A stretch of 64,000 nucleotides of DNA from CBDDHT01 sp965227905 (lineage in GTDB: Bacteria; Pseudomonadota; Alphaproteobacteria; Rhizobiales; Methyloligellaceae), in NCBI GenBank assembly GCA_965227905.1, contig OZ245780.1, positions 5,332,001 to 5,396,000 of the forward strand, given 5' to 3'. Under the pieces are notes generated by a model that was not told the DNA's origin, ran no database searches, and saw nothing but the letters and a program-made list of their open reading frames with translations. The translations under genes were made by a program, and so were the position numbers. Positions 1 through 8,847 of the stretch are shown piece after piece. How positions within the stretch are numbered: the first letter of the stretch is position 1; every line of letters begins with the position of its first letter.

Positions 1-1469
1 AACCAATCGCGCAGATTTTCAAATTCGTGTGCCTTGCCGACCTCATAAACGACGGTCTGGATATCCTCGCCGCTGGTCCCGCTCGCAAGCGTCCCCAAAC
101 GCTCAGCAAGATCTTCAAGTGCGGCCCGCTCCACATCGCTTGGCGCACGAAACGCCTTGGTCGGCCGCACAAAGTCGTTGAAGTACTGGATCGCATAACC
201 AACCAGCTTGTCCAGGAGCGGCTGCGTTTCCGGGCTTGCATCCGGCGCATAGCGGCGAATGAACCCCCAAAGGACGCTGGCATCTTCCGCGTTCGACGCA
301 CTCACCAGATTCAGAAGAAGATTGAAACTGATCGGTAACTCCGCCGACGGCGGCGATCCGCTGTGGATATGCCACGCGGGATTGTTGAGACGCTTGTCGG
401 CTTCTTCGGTCTCATACTTGCCCAGAAACGTGAGATAATCGTCCACCTGTCGCGGTATGACATCGAAAAAAAGCCGCTTCGCCCGCCGCGGCGCCTGATA
501 CATGAAGAGCGCCAGACTCTCAGGACTGGCATAGGTCAGCCACTCGTCGATCGTCAGCCCATTACCGCGCGACTTCGAGATCTTCTCGCCATTCTCGTCG
601 AGAAACAGCTCATAGGAAAAGCCTTCGGGCGGGACCGCACCGAGAATGCGCGCGATACGGCTCGACAACTTTACCGAATCGATCAGATCCTTCCCGGCCA
701 TCTCATAATCGACGCCAAGCGCGACCCAACGCATCGCCCAGTCGGCTTTCCACTGAAGCTTGCAATCACCGCCTGTGACGGGTTGCTCGACACGCTCTCC
801 CGTTTCCGGGTCGTCATAGGCAATCGAACCCGCCTCGGTGTCCCGTGCAACGATTGGAACTTGCAGGACGCGGCCCGTGCGGGGACAGACTGGCAGAAAC
901 GGGCTGTAGGTCTTGCGGCGATCCGGACCGAGTGTCGGTAATATGACATCGATCACCGCGTCATAGTTCGCGAGCACCTGCAACAAAGTTTCATCGAACC
1001 GCCCAGTCTTGTAGCAATCCGTCGCTGAAACGAACTCATAGTCGAAGTCGAAAGCATCCAGAAATGCCTTCAGCCGCGCATTGTTATGCGCACCGAAACT
1101 ATCGTGCGTCCCGAAGGGGTCCGGCACCTGTGTCAGGGGTTTGTCGAGGTTGTCGGCCAGAAGTTCGGGGTTCGGGATATTGTCGGGCACCTTTCGAAGC
1201 CCGTCCATATCGTCGGAGAAGCAGACGAGGCGGGACGCCCGTCCGGTCAGGGCTGTGAAGGCATGACGGACCATGGTTGTACGCGCAACTTCGCCAAACG
1301 TACCGATATGCGGCAGACCTGAGGGGCCATAACCGGTTTCGAACAGCACGATCTCTGGCTGATTATCCAGTTTTTCCAGGCGCTTGATTAGCTTCCGCGC
1401 CTCATCGAAAGGCCAAGCCTTGCAGACCATTGCGGCCTCCAGCAACGCAGGATCCAGTTTCTCCGTCAT
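1..1469 (-). CDS. lysK: Class I lysyl-tRNA synthetase (5' part, runs off window)
   Basis: Charges tRNA-Lys with lysine in the cytoplasm. Reading the minus strand from ATG at 1469 gives at least 489 uninterrupted codons that leave the window at base 1, so the C-terminus is missing. A HIGH-type signature is seen as PSGLPHIGTFG near residue 47-57 and a KMSKS-type loop as KISKSRG near residue 296. Both are arranged as in the archaeal-type class I enzyme that many alphaproteobacteria use in place of the class II LysS. The anticodon-binding alpha-helical cage would start near residue 360. A purine-rich AAGGA lies just before the ATG. The divergent neighbour is the TerB-like gene, with about 230 bases between. 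Confidence 0.95.
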   Translation of the reverse strand, partial: MTEKLDPALLEAAMVCKAWPFDEARKLIKRLEKLDNQPEIVLFETGYGPSGLPHIGTFGEVARTTMVRHAFTALTGRASRLVCFSDDMDGLRKVPDNIPNPELLADNLDKPLTQVPDPFGTHDSFGAHNNARLKAFLDAFDFDYEFVSATDCYKTGRFDETLLQVLANYDAVIDVILPTLGPDRRKTYSPFLPVCPRTGRVLQVPIVARDTEAGSIAYDDPETGERVEQPVTGGDCKLQWKADWAMRWVALGVDYEMAGKDLIDSVKLSSRIARILGAVPPEGFSYELFLDENGEKISKSRGNGLTIDEWLTYASPESLALFMYQAPRRAKRLFFDVIPRQVDDYLTFLGKYETEEADKRLNNPAWHIHSGSPPSAELPISFNLLLNLVSASNAEDASVLWGFIRRYAPDASPETQPLLDKLVGYAIQYFNDFVRPTKAFRAPSDVERAALEDLAERLGTLASGTSGEDIQTVVYEVGKAHEFENLRDW

Positions 1470-1699
1470 TCCTTGCCCTCGACCAAAGCTCTTCGATTCG
1501 CCCGACTTGTAGCGCTCAATTCATCACAGGTCACCTAGGCGATGGGCACTAAAGCTACACATCGCCCTCCCGTCGATTTCGAAAAACGCGGCCACCAAGG
1601 CACTCGTCCGTCAGCCCTAGGGGTTGACCCCTGCGCCCCAACCTCTACATGTGGCGCTGACATTCAGGTTGCGCATACTTTCAAGGGAGGCCACAGCCC

Positions 1700-2113
1700 A
1701 TGTCTCAAGAGCTTACAGTCCACGACGCTCTGATTTTCGTCATGGTCACCATGTCGGCGGTGGATCGCAAAATGACCGATGCAGAGCTTGGACGCATTGG
1801 CGATATCGTCAATCAGCTTCCCGTATTTCTGGACTATGAATCGAGCGAGTTGGTCAAAACCGCTGAAGCTTGCGGCGCCTACTTGAGCGAAGATGGCGGA
1901 TTGGACCGCGTTCTGGATCTCGTCAACGACTCATTGCCTGCAGAATTGCGCGAAACGGCCTATGCGCTTGCGGTCGAAGTCGCGGCCGCCGATCTCGATA
2001 TCGGCCAGGAAGAGTTACGCTTCCTCGAGTTGCTGCAAGAAAGGCTGAGTCTCGACAATCTTGCAACTTCGGCAATTGAGCGCGGCGCCCGCGCCCGGCA
2101 TATGGCCGTCTGA
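1700..2113 (+). CDS. TerB-family (tellurite-resistance-like) protein
   Basis: A 137-residue, all-helical acidic protein that matches the TerB-like fold. The two halves each carry the pattern 'aDg.ls..E...l' (VDRKMTDAELGRI near 26-38, and AADLDIGQEELRFLELL near 94-110). TerB proteins bind divalent metal and are mostly of unknown role when found outside a ter operon. No other ter genes are present here, so a tellurite role should not be assumed. The start is supported by AAGGGAGG about nine bases upstream. The gene stands alone, divergent from lysK. Confidence 0.85.
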   Translation: MSQELTVHDALIFVMVTMSAVDRKMTDAELGRIGDIVNQLPVFLDYESSELVKTAEACGAYLSEDGGLDRVLDLVNDSLPAELRETAYALAVEVAAADLDIGQEELRFLELLQERLSLDNLATSAIERGARARHMAV

Positions 2114-2258
2114 TCCGCGCGCAACGACGCCGGTTACCATCCAATCTTCGGGACTGGCCATCAAACCAAACGAAGCGTTCCAAAAGCGAAACGGCGACGC
2201 TGTGTGCGCCGCCGATCGTTTTTTCTGATCATTGCTGATCAGTAGGGGTGGGGGAGTC

Positions 2259-2283
2259 GAGCCCTGGCAAAAGACCAGGGCTC
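2259..2283 (-). terminator. Perfect 9-bp hairpin after the outer-membrane protein gene
   Basis: GAGCCCTGG and CCAGGGCTC flank a seven-base loop, ten bases beyond the stop codon of the beta-barrel gene read on the minus strand. No T-run follows, so it may be a weak terminator or an mRNA-stabilising hairpin. A related GCCCTGGATC/GATCCAGGGC hairpin occurs at 3398-3430. Confidence 0.5.
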
Positions 2284-2292
2284 AAGTATGCA

Positions 2293-3126
2293 TTACTTGT
2301 AAGCGACGTGGTGTTCTTCGCCTTCGCTGCCAAAGCCCCAGCGCAATCCAACCATGATGTCATGCGAGTGGATGTCGGTCAGGGTCGTCGGTCCAAAAGT
2401 CTGGCCGTCGAAGCTGGTATAGCTACCGGTCACGCCATCGCCCGTTTCCACATAGCGGTAGGCGACATCGAGCTTCAGGGCATCGGACACGTCATAGGCG
2501 AAACCTGCATGGAGCGCCCAGGCGAAATTGGTTTCCGTGTTTGCGTCGGCAAAAGCCAGCCCGTTCGCAAGCAGATTCACGTCCCAGAAATTGTCCAGTG
2601 TCACGACTGCAAAGCCGACACCTGCACCGACATAAGGCGTAATGCCGCGGAATGTCGCAATATCCCAGTAACCGTTTGCGAGAAACAGCCACTCTTCCTT
2701 CGTTCCCGTATGCTCGTTGGTACAGATACCGCCGCCGAACGCACAGTTGGAGAAGGTGTCGAGACCGCGAAAAGATGCAGCGCCACGATATTCACCCGTT
2801 AGATCGACGCGGAAGCGATGACCGAGCGATGTACCGATGCCAAGACCGATCAATGGAGAGCTGTCGAAGTCGTGTTGAACGATCGAGAAGTTCCCGCCGT
2901 TCTGGATGACCTCGTTGGTAAACCCATCCACGTCCTGGTTCGTCATGCCGATGTAGCCACGCAGATAAACGGAGCTTTCGCGAGCGACAGGCGCACGGAC
3001 AGTCTCAACAGATGGCTTATACGGCTTGTAAGATTTATACGGCTCGAAATCAGCAGCATTTGCAGTAGCAGTTTGCCCCATAAGCAGAACTGCACTGATG
3101 AATAGTCCTTGCTTGAAGTATCGCAA
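2293..3126 (-). CDS. Outer-membrane beta-barrel protein (Omp25/porin-like family)
   Basis: About 277 residues with a signal peptide (RYFKQGLFISAVLLMG..ANA) and then a long barrel of alternating hydrophobic and aromatic strands. It has periodic glycine turns (GIGIGTSLGHRF, PYVGAGVGFAVV, ALKLDVAYRYVETGDG) and ends in GLRWGF. This is the opacity/Omp25-type 8-strand barrel common in Rhizobiales outer membranes. Start choice: a TTG at 3126 is preceded by AAAGGGG at six bases and begins exactly at the signal peptide. The ATG at 3168 would add 14 residues (CRCSPIKTKG...) and has no ribosome-binding site. Two cysteines (in SNCAFGGGIC) could form a periplasmic disulfide. Substrate or adhesion role unknown. 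Confidence 0.85.
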   Translation of the reverse strand: MRYFKQGLFISAVLLMGQTATANAADFEPYKSYKPYKPSVETVRAPVARESSVYLRGYIGMTNQDVDGFTNEVIQNGGNFSIVQHDFDSSPLIGLGIGTSLGHRFRVDLTGEYRGAASFRGLDTFSNCAFGGGICTNEHTGTKEEWLFLANGYWDIATFRGITPYVGAGVGFAVVTLDNFWDVNLLANGLAFADANTETNFAWALHAGFAYDVSDALKLDVAYRYVETGDGVTGSYTSFDGQTFGPTTLTDIHSHDIMVGLRWGFGSEGEEHHVAYK

Positions 3127-3521
3127 AGCTAACCCCTTTGTCTTAATAGGTGAACATCTGCAACGCATCTGCTGCAGGATCTCTGAAGTGTTCCATATTG
3201 AGACAATGAGCCAGTAGACTTAATAGAGGATTAATCGTGACCTAGGTTTTTCCTTTTTTTCTAAAAGCGGCAGAAGTCTGCACTTTGGATGAAACCCCAC
3301 GGACTCTGCATATGGGCTGCGCGATAGGTCGAGAGCCCCCTCAAAGAGGTCGGCACGAATCGATTGTTGGGAATTGAAGGCCTGCTCAGGCAGTCGAGCC
3401 CTGGATCTGAAGACTGAGTCGATCCAGGGCACTTTGATGTTTGCAGGCTCGCCAGGAGATACGAACCGATAACGCCGCGGCTAGACACAGCGGCGCTCAG
3501 TGGAGCAGATACCCGCCGGAA
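3127..3521. other. Intergenic region with one inverted repeat
   Basis: 395 bases between the CBS-BON gene and the barrel gene, both on the minus strand. The only structure seen is GCCCTGGATC (3398-3407) pairing with GATCCAGGGC (3421-3430) across a 13-base loop, about 90 bases past the CBS-BON stop. It is a plausible terminator without a strong T-tract. No credible gene was found, and the promoter of the barrel gene should lie near 3170-3250, which is locally AT-rich. Confidence 0.5.
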
Positions 3522-4211
3522 CTAGGCTGCGACCATTGGCGGGTAGAGTCGCACATGATCGTCGACGCTTTGGACACCGTCGACAGCCTCTACCAGCACG
3601 TGCAGCGCTTTTCTCTCTTCCTCGGAATCGACAAGCCCCCAAAGTTCGGCAACGCCATTCTTGACCGTTACACTCACCGAGCGTGCGGACAACCATGACT
3701 GAGATCGGATCTCCTTCAGGATCGCTGTCTGCAACGCGCTGTCGTCGGGTTTTGCCCCTGCAGACGTCTCTTCAGCCTGAATCAGCGCACGGACAATATC
3801 GGCGCGGCTGATAAGGCCGATCAACTTGCCTTCTTTCACAACCGGAACCCGGCGGATTCGATGGGTATCCAAAATATCGGCAACTTCCGCCAAATCAGCG
3901 TTCTCATGGACCGATGTCACGACACGGGACATGATATCTTCAGCCTTCAAGCCATGTGATTTTACATAGTCGCGGGCGAGCACGTCGGTGTCTGTGAAAA
4001 CTTTGAGCCACCAGCTCCGTTTGCGTTCCGTGTCCGTTTCCGCACGATGGAACAGATCGCTCTCGCTGACGATCCCGATCACATGTTGCTCGTCGTCGAC
4101 AACAGGCACGGCGCTAATGCGCTTGTTGACGAGCAGGGTGGCGATTTCTTTGACTGTTGTCGTCAGTCCGACTGTCGTCACATCAGTCGTCATTATTTCA
4201 TGCGCTTTCAT
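3522..4211 (-). CDS. CBS-pair and BON domain protein
   Basis: A 229-residue cytoplasmic protein. Residues about 1-65 and 85-145 are two CBS motifs (MKAHEIMTTDVTTVG..., LKAEDIMSRVVTSV...), which together usually bind adenosyl nucleotides. Residues about 160-225 form a BON domain (LSARSVSVTVKNGVAELWG). CBS-BON fusions are frequent in Rhizobiales and are thought to be stress or energy-charge sensors, without a firmly known target. ATG at 4211 is chosen because GGAG lies seven bases upstream and the protein starts with the CBS signature. An upstream in-frame start at 4331 would add 40 unrelated residues. Confidence 0.9.
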   Translation of the reverse strand: MKAHEIMTTDVTTVGLTTTVKEIATLLVNKRISAVPVVDDEQHVIGIVSESDLFHRAETDTERKRSWWLKVFTDTDVLARDYVKSHGLKAEDIMSRVVTSVHENADLAEVADILDTHRIRRVPVVKEGKLIGLISRADIVRALIQAEETSAGAKPDDSALQTAILKEIRSQSWLSARSVSVTVKNGVAELWGLVDSEEERKALHVLVEAVDGVQSVDDHVRLYPPMVAA

Positions 4212-4491
4212 GGCACGCTCCAGCATGTTTATTCGATGCTGCGACATTATGCCGGAGATTCCGGGCAGACCTTGACTCAGGTCAAGTTTGGACCGGCAAG
4301 TCGATGAGAGTCCTATCGCGCCTGGCAACAAACAGCCTCAGCCGCTATGGTCGCGGCCCCACCATGGCTTGGAGCATTTCCGGATTCGTTCTCTCGGTAG
4401 TGATGACTCGCCGCGCGCAGGGCTGAACGAGCGCAACATTGAATCGATCGACCTGCGTAAAACACACGATTGGGTGTGCGGATCGAATTGA

Positions 4492-6330
4492 GTGACGAAT
4501 AGAATGCGTCGGGACTCCCCATTCAGAACGCGGCACATCTCGTCCGAGGTGGTTGACCATGGCGAACTCGTCAAGCTTGCCGCGGCCGAGAGCGATACCG
4601 ACCGTACGGCCATCATCGCACGCATCATTCTGAATACGTTCGATCACTACTATTTTTCGTCGCGCTATCTGCCGAACCTGGCCAAGGAAGCCTTTGAACG
4701 CAAAGATTGGGGATGGTCGCTCGAGCTCAGCCAGAATAGGCTCGCGCTTTACAGTCTCTCCATTGAAAAAGTTGCAACTCGACTTGTCCGATCGGTTCCG
4801 GAACTCGCCGAAAGCGATGCTCTCTGGCGCGCTCTGGAGATCGTCTATTTTGAAAAGATCCGCGAACGCTATGAGGCCGACCTCGCCCTGGCATTTCTGC
4901 ATTCCGTTCGGCGCATCGTGTTCAAGGACCAGTGGCGTCCTGTCGAATATTCATTCGGAGCAGCAGCAGAGGCACGGGCGAGACGCAAGCGCACCATCTT
5001 TCGAACACTTCCCGGCAGTTCGGAGATCTCATCAGGTCTGGCAGCCCAAATCCTGAAGGTGGCAGATCTGGGCTCCCGGTTTGCCGACTTCAATGGCGAT
5101 GCCATTCGCCTTGCCCATCATCTCAACCAAGAGCTCGGTCTGGACGGCTACACCACTGCCGCCATTTCCGGCATCGAGATGATCGAGGCGGGATTCTATC
5201 GCAACCGCGGTGCCTATCTCATCGGACGGATCAGACGTCAGGATGGCGAACTGGTACCACTGGCGGTGGCGCTTCTGAACGAAGAGGATGGGATCGTCGT
5301 GGATGCTGTCCTCACAACCCAGGCCGATGTCCACAATATCTTTTCCTCGACCCTGGCAAACTTTCACGCAACCTGCCCGCACTATCATGAGCTCGCTGCG
5401 TTTCTACACACGATCATGCCGCGGCGCCCTTTGGGTCTCCATTATTCCACGATCGGTTTCAATCATGTAGGCAAGGTTGCTGTAATCCGCGAGTTGGAAG
5501 CCGATCTCGCAAATGCCGGCGAACGCCTGGGCACAGCAATCGGTTTTCCGGGGACTGTTGCCATCGGATTTTCCGCACCGTCAGCCGCCTATGTTCTCAA
5601 GGTCATTCGCGACCACCCGACAGACCAATACAAGTGGGGCGCTTACGAGGGGCTTGATACTGTTCTCAAGAAGTACCGCGCCGTGCACGAGATCAACCGC
5701 ACGGGCAGCATGCTCGACAACATCATTTATACCAATGTGGAACTGGACCGTTCCTGGTTCGACTCCGCTCTTCTGGATGAAATCGTCACCATGGCCGGCA
5801 ATACCGTGTCGCTGGTCGGCTCCAATGTGGTGTTCAAGCATCTGATCGTGCAGCGCAAGATGGTTCCCCTGCCCGTGTTTCTCGAAGAAGCTGACCGCGA
5901 CGAAGCTCGGACCGCCGTCGTCAATCTCGGCTATTGCATCAAGAACAATGCTGCCGCGAACGTCTTCAATAAGGATCTGGACGGGCGCAACTACGGGGTG
6001 AGCACCTATCGCAAAGTCTACCTCTTCGATTACGACGCGCTCGAACGGCTCACCGATATCAAGATTCGCTCCAATGCCGATCGTTTCGACGGTGAGGAGG
6101 ATGTTCCCGACTGGGTCTTCGAAGAGGGATTCGTTTTTTTGCCCGAGGAACTCGAATCAGGCCTGCGTATTGAGGACCGTTCGCTGCGAAGACTGTTCAG
6201 GCGTGTCCATGGGGACCTACTGACTGTTGCTTATTGGCAACGCCTGCAGGCCGACCTCGAAGCAGGCAAGGTTCCCAGCGTTAGCACTTACCCTGACGAG
6301 CGGCGAATTGCGCGTCCGAAAAGAGTCTAA
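4492..6330 (+). CDS. aceK: Isocitrate dehydrogenase kinase/phosphatase
   Basis: A bifunctional enzyme that phosphorylates and dephosphorylates isocitrate dehydrogenase to split carbon between the TCA cycle and glyoxylate bypass. The 612 residues compare with about 580 in E. coli. Family hallmarks seen are an N-terminal regulatory domain (residues 1-310), the ATP-binding loop region near 320-345, a kinase lysine in YVLKVIRDHP, IYTNVELDRS, and the acidic KVYLFDYDALE catalytic segment near 505. The start is GTG at 4492. An ATG four codons later is possible. No aceA, aceB or icd is present in this window, so the gene is outside the classic aceBAK operon. Confidence 0.95.
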   Translation: MTNRMRRDSPFRTRHISSEVVDHGELVKLAAAESDTDRTAIIARIILNTFDHYYFSSRYLPNLAKEAFERKDWGWSLELSQNRLALYSLSIEKVATRLVRSVPELAESDALWRALEIVYFEKIRERYEADLALAFLHSVRRIVFKDQWRPVEYSFGAAAEARARRKRTIFRTLPGSSEISSGLAAQILKVADLGSRFADFNGDAIRLAHHLNQELGLDGYTTAAISGIEMIEAGFYRNRGAYLIGRIRRQDGELVPLAVALLNEEDGIVVDAVLTTQADVHNIFSSTLANFHATCPHYHELAAFLHTIMPRRPLGLHYSTIGFNHVGKVAVIRELEADLANAGERLGTAIGFPGTVAIGFSAPSAAYVLKVIRDHPTDQYKWGAYEGLDTVLKKYRAVHEINRTGSMLDNIIYTNVELDRSWFDSALLDEIVTMAGNTVSLVGSNVVFKHLIVQRKMVPLPVFLEEADRDEARTAVVNLGYCIKNNAAANVFNKDLDGRNYGVSTYRKVYLFDYDALERLTDIKIRSNADRFDGEEDVPDWVFEEGFVFLPEELESGLRIEDRSLRRLFRRVHGDLLTVAYWQRLQADLEAGKVPSVSTYPDERRIARPKRV

Positions 6331-6339
6331 AAAATGGCT

Positions 6340-6580
6340 GATTCGCGTTGATTCGCACGGTCTTGCCCCAGCATTGCTGCGGCTCCCTCTTCGGAACCCG
6401 CGGTAGCCCTGGACTTTTCCACAGCACTTGACTCAACCGGCGGTTATCCCGTCTTCTCTAGTCACTGATTGTGTGTCGTTTATGAGTCAGTGAGGTACTG
6501 TTGCGTTAGACTTCTTGTAGCGTTGAGTTGATCTGTAGAGCCTAACTGGGAGGCCGGCGGGCATCCCATGAGAGGGATTC
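6340..6580 (+). promoter_or_regulatory. Cluster of GANTC (CcrM) methylation sites upstream of bactofilin
   Basis: GATTC at 6340 and 6350, GACTC at 6430, GAGTC at 6484 and GATTC at 6576 lie in the 250-base gap before the bactofilin gene, with another GAGTC at 6323 in the end of aceK. About one GANTC is expected per 256 bases. In alphaproteobacteria GANTC is methylated by CcrM and read by GcrA, whose gene is at 56829. Regulation itself is inferred. Confidence 0.45.
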
Positions 6581-7213
6581 ATGTCAATGTTCGCGCTTAA
6601 GGACAAGACGCACTCGGTCGATTATGATTCCGACACGTCGTTAGAAGTCCTGGATTTAGAGATTGGGCAGGCACTGCCGGCAGACGAGGCGCAGCAATCG
6701 TCGTTGCGCACGGCTCTGCGGCGGCTCAGCCCTTCAGTCATTGCCGAAGACGTTGCTCTCAAAGGCAATGTCGTGGCGAAAGGCGAAATACAGCTGGAAG
6801 GCGAAGTGCACGGTGATCTGCATTGTGCAGCGCTTGAAATCGGCACCAGAGGATTGGTTGTCGGCACAGTGATCGCCGCCGATGTCGTTGTCTGCGGCCG
6901 CGTTCGCGGTCCGATCAAGGGGGAGCATGTCACACTGACAGCTTCTGCAGATGTCGAAGGTGACATCAGCCATACATCGCTATCGATTGAGCAAGGCGCC
7001 CGGTTCGAAGGCCGAGCCCAACGCAATCGACCGCAGGCGGAAGCTGCGCAGCCGGCACGACGGGCGGAATACCTCCCAAGTCCGCCTCAGCAGCAACAAC
7101 ATCATGGTGCTGGTGCTGTCGAACAGCATCACGAGCCTGATAACTATGATCGCAGTGTCAATGGTGCTGCAAGCCCGGAGCATTATCGCGGGCATCCCGA
7201 CGCAGCGGCATAG
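6581..7213 (+). CDS. Bactofilin (polymer-forming cytoskeletal protein)
   Basis: A 210-residue protein with a central bactofilin beta-helix at about residues 52-145. Its repeats are visible as VIAEDVALKGNV, GEIQLEGEVHGDL, LVVGTVIAADVVVCGRVRG and TLTASADVEGDI. Bactofilins self-assemble without nucleotide into filaments at the inner membrane and localise envelope enzymes. The flanks are disordered, with a Q/H-rich tail from about residue 150 (poly-Gln and His runs). GAGAGGG lies just before the ATG. No M23 peptidase partner is adjacent. Confidence 0.92.
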   Translation: MSMFALKDKTHSVDYDSDTSLEVLDLEIGQALPADEAQQSSLRTALRRLSPSVIAEDVALKGNVVAKGEIQLEGEVHGDLHCAALEIGTRGLVVGTVIAADVVVCGRVRGPIKGEHVTLTASADVEGDISHTSLSIEQGARFEGRAQRNRPQAEAAQPARRAEYLPSPPQQQQHHGAGAVEQHHEPDNYDRSVNGAASPEHYRGHPDAAA

Positions 7214-7225
7214 CCAGAAAATTTC

Positions 7226-7255
7226 CTTCCGTCACATGTCTTCAGGTGACGGAAG
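7226..7255. terminator. 10-bp hairpin between convergent genes
   Basis: CTTCCGTCAC and GTGACGGAAG pair around a 10-base loop in the 59-base gap between the bactofilin gene and the convergent hydrolase gene. On the minus strand it is followed by an A/T-rich stretch (GGAAATTTTC), so it probably serves both directions. Confidence 0.65.
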
Positions 7256-7272
7256 ACCATTTGGCTTTCAGA

Positions 7273-7908
7273 TCATAGGCTGAGCGTCTCGCTCCACTTC
7301 GATATCGCATCTGCGGCCGCGATCCAGTTGTCATGAGCTGACAAGCCCGTTGCTTTGCGGGGCACAAGATCGTGGTCACCATCAGGGGCCCAGAAAAACC
7401 GCGTCTGACTCGGCAAGTCATACGTCATGACCTCATCCACATTGCCGAACGGATCTCGTGTTCCCTGACAAATGAGAATTGGTACGGTCACATCGGCCAA
7501 CGCATTTGTCCGCAGTTTTTCGGGCCGCTTGGGTGGGTGAAAAGGAAAGCTGAGACATAGGACTCCGCAACACCGTGTTTCGGATTCAGCCCATGAAGCT
7601 GCGAGGCTCGCGACACGCCCTCCTAGCGACTTGCCACCTATGATTGTCGGCCCGCGCGAGCCGATGGCATCAAGCGCAGCATCGAATTCTTCCACTAGCT
7701 TTTCAGCCCGAGGAGGCGGTCTTTTCGAGGAGCCGGTTCTGCGCCCTGCCATATAGGCGAACTCAAATCGCGCGACAGCAAGACCACGCTCTCCCAACAA
7801 AGTTGCGAACGCATCCATGAATGGGCTGTCCATTGGAGCGCCCGCACCATGTGCAAGGATCAGGGTTACTTGCGCGTTCTCGGGTCCGTCTCTGAGGATC
7901 GTACTCAT
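7273..7908 (-). CDS. KANL3/Tex30-type alpha/beta hydrolase
   Basis: A 211-residue cytoplasmic hydrolase of the short KANL3/Tex30 (dienelactone-hydrolase-like) group. It shows an LAHGAGAPMDSPFM oxyanion-hole segment near residue 18, nucleophile elbow GGKSLGG near 92, an acid in CQGTRDPFG near 151 and a histidine in PDGDHDL near 176, so the triad is complete. It sits tail-to-tail with the bactofilin gene and head-to-head with the sterol-desaturase gene. Substrate unknown. GAAGGCGG precedes the ATG. Confidence 0.82.
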   Translation of the reverse strand: MSTILRDGPENAQVTLILAHGAGAPMDSPFMDAFATLLGERGLAVARFEFAYMAGRRTGSSKRPPPRAEKLVEEFDAALDAIGSRGPTIIGGKSLGGRVASLAASWAESETRCCGVLCLSFPFHPPKRPEKLRTNALADVTVPILICQGTRDPFGNVDEVMTYDLPSQTRFFWAPDGDHDLVPRKATGLSAHDNWIAAADAISKWSETLSL

Positions 7909-7986
7909 CCGCCTTCAACTTCCACACGGATGTTCGCCAACTCTGCTATAGACGGCACGTGACGACGATAGAGGTTATGGAGAGCG

Positions 7987-8847
7987 ATGAGTACTTTCAC
8001 CGAGCCGAGCGAAGCAGCGCTGCGTCTTGCTGCTTTTGCGATCATTTTTGCTGTCATGGCTCTCTTAGAATTTGCGATCCCCAAGCGGACGCTCCAGCAT
8101 AGCAAACGTCAGCGCTGGTTTACCAACATAGCGATCGCCGGCATCGACACGCTCCTCGTCCGATTGATGGCTGTTTTTGTCATTCCTCTTGCGGCCGTCG
8201 CTGCAGCCGAATGGGCAAGCGCGAATCGCATTGGCCTGTTCCATCAAGTCGATTTGCCGATCTGGCTGGAATGGATCGTCTGCATCGCCCTTCTGGATCT
8301 GGCCATCTATGGGCAACATGTCGCCAGCCATAAGGTTCCAATTCTTTGGCGCCTTCACCAGATGCATCATGCAGATGTGGATTTCGACGTCACGACCGCC
8401 GTGCGTTTTCACCCGGTGGAAATCGGGCTTTCAATGCTCTGGAAGATCGTGGTCGTGATAGCGATCGGCCCGGCCGCGGGTGCCGTCGTGCTTTTCGAAG
8501 TCCTGTTGAACGGAACAGCAATGTTCAATCATGCAAATGTCAATCTTCCCAGACCGCTCGATCGCCTGCTGCGCCTTTTGCTTGTCACACCGGATATGCA
8601 CCGTGTCCATCATTCGGTGATCCGGCAGGAGCACGACAGCAATTATGGTTTCAACTTGTCCATCTGGGATCGCATGTTTCGAACTTACACGCCGCAGCCG
8701 AAGGCCGGCCATCGCGCTATGACGATAGGGCTTGCCGATTATCAGAGCGATGCACCGACCGGCCTGATCTGGAGCTTGCGGCTACCGTTCATGCGGTCTC
8801 GTAATCCGGCTCAAGCCGGCTCTCAGAAGACGCTCAACGGGAAATAG
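7987..8847 (+). CDS. Sterol desaturase / fatty acid hydroxylase family membrane protein
   Basis: A 286-residue integral membrane di-iron enzyme. Four hydrophobic segments span about residues 15-35, 55-75, 88-105 and 150-170. The eight-histidine signature is present: HVASHK and HQMHHAD near 101-125, HANVN near 183, and HRVHHS near 206. The family inserts hydroxyl groups or double bonds in lipids with O2. Bacterial members of this subtype are widespread, but the lipid substrate here is unknown. The last 25 bases overlap the convergent solute-binding protein gene. Confidence 0.88.
   Translation: MSTFTEPSEAALRLAAFAIIFAVMALLEFAIPKRTLQHSKRQRWFTNIAIAGIDTLLVRLMAVFVIPLAAVAAAEWASANRIGLFHQVDLPIWLEWIVCIALLDLAIYGQHVASHKVPILWRLHQMHHADVDFDVTTAVRFHPVEIGLSMLWKIVVVIAIGPAAGAVVLFEVLLNGTAMFNHANVNLPRPLDRLLRLLLVTPDMHRVHHSVIRQEHDSNYGFNLSIWDRMFRTYTPQPKAGHRAMTIGLADYQSDAPTGLIWSLRLPFMRSRNPAQAGSQKTLNGK

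Noticed and set aside
1700..2113. Tellurite resistance function
   Set aside because: Only a TerB-like fold is present, with no terA, terC, terD or terE genes nearby.
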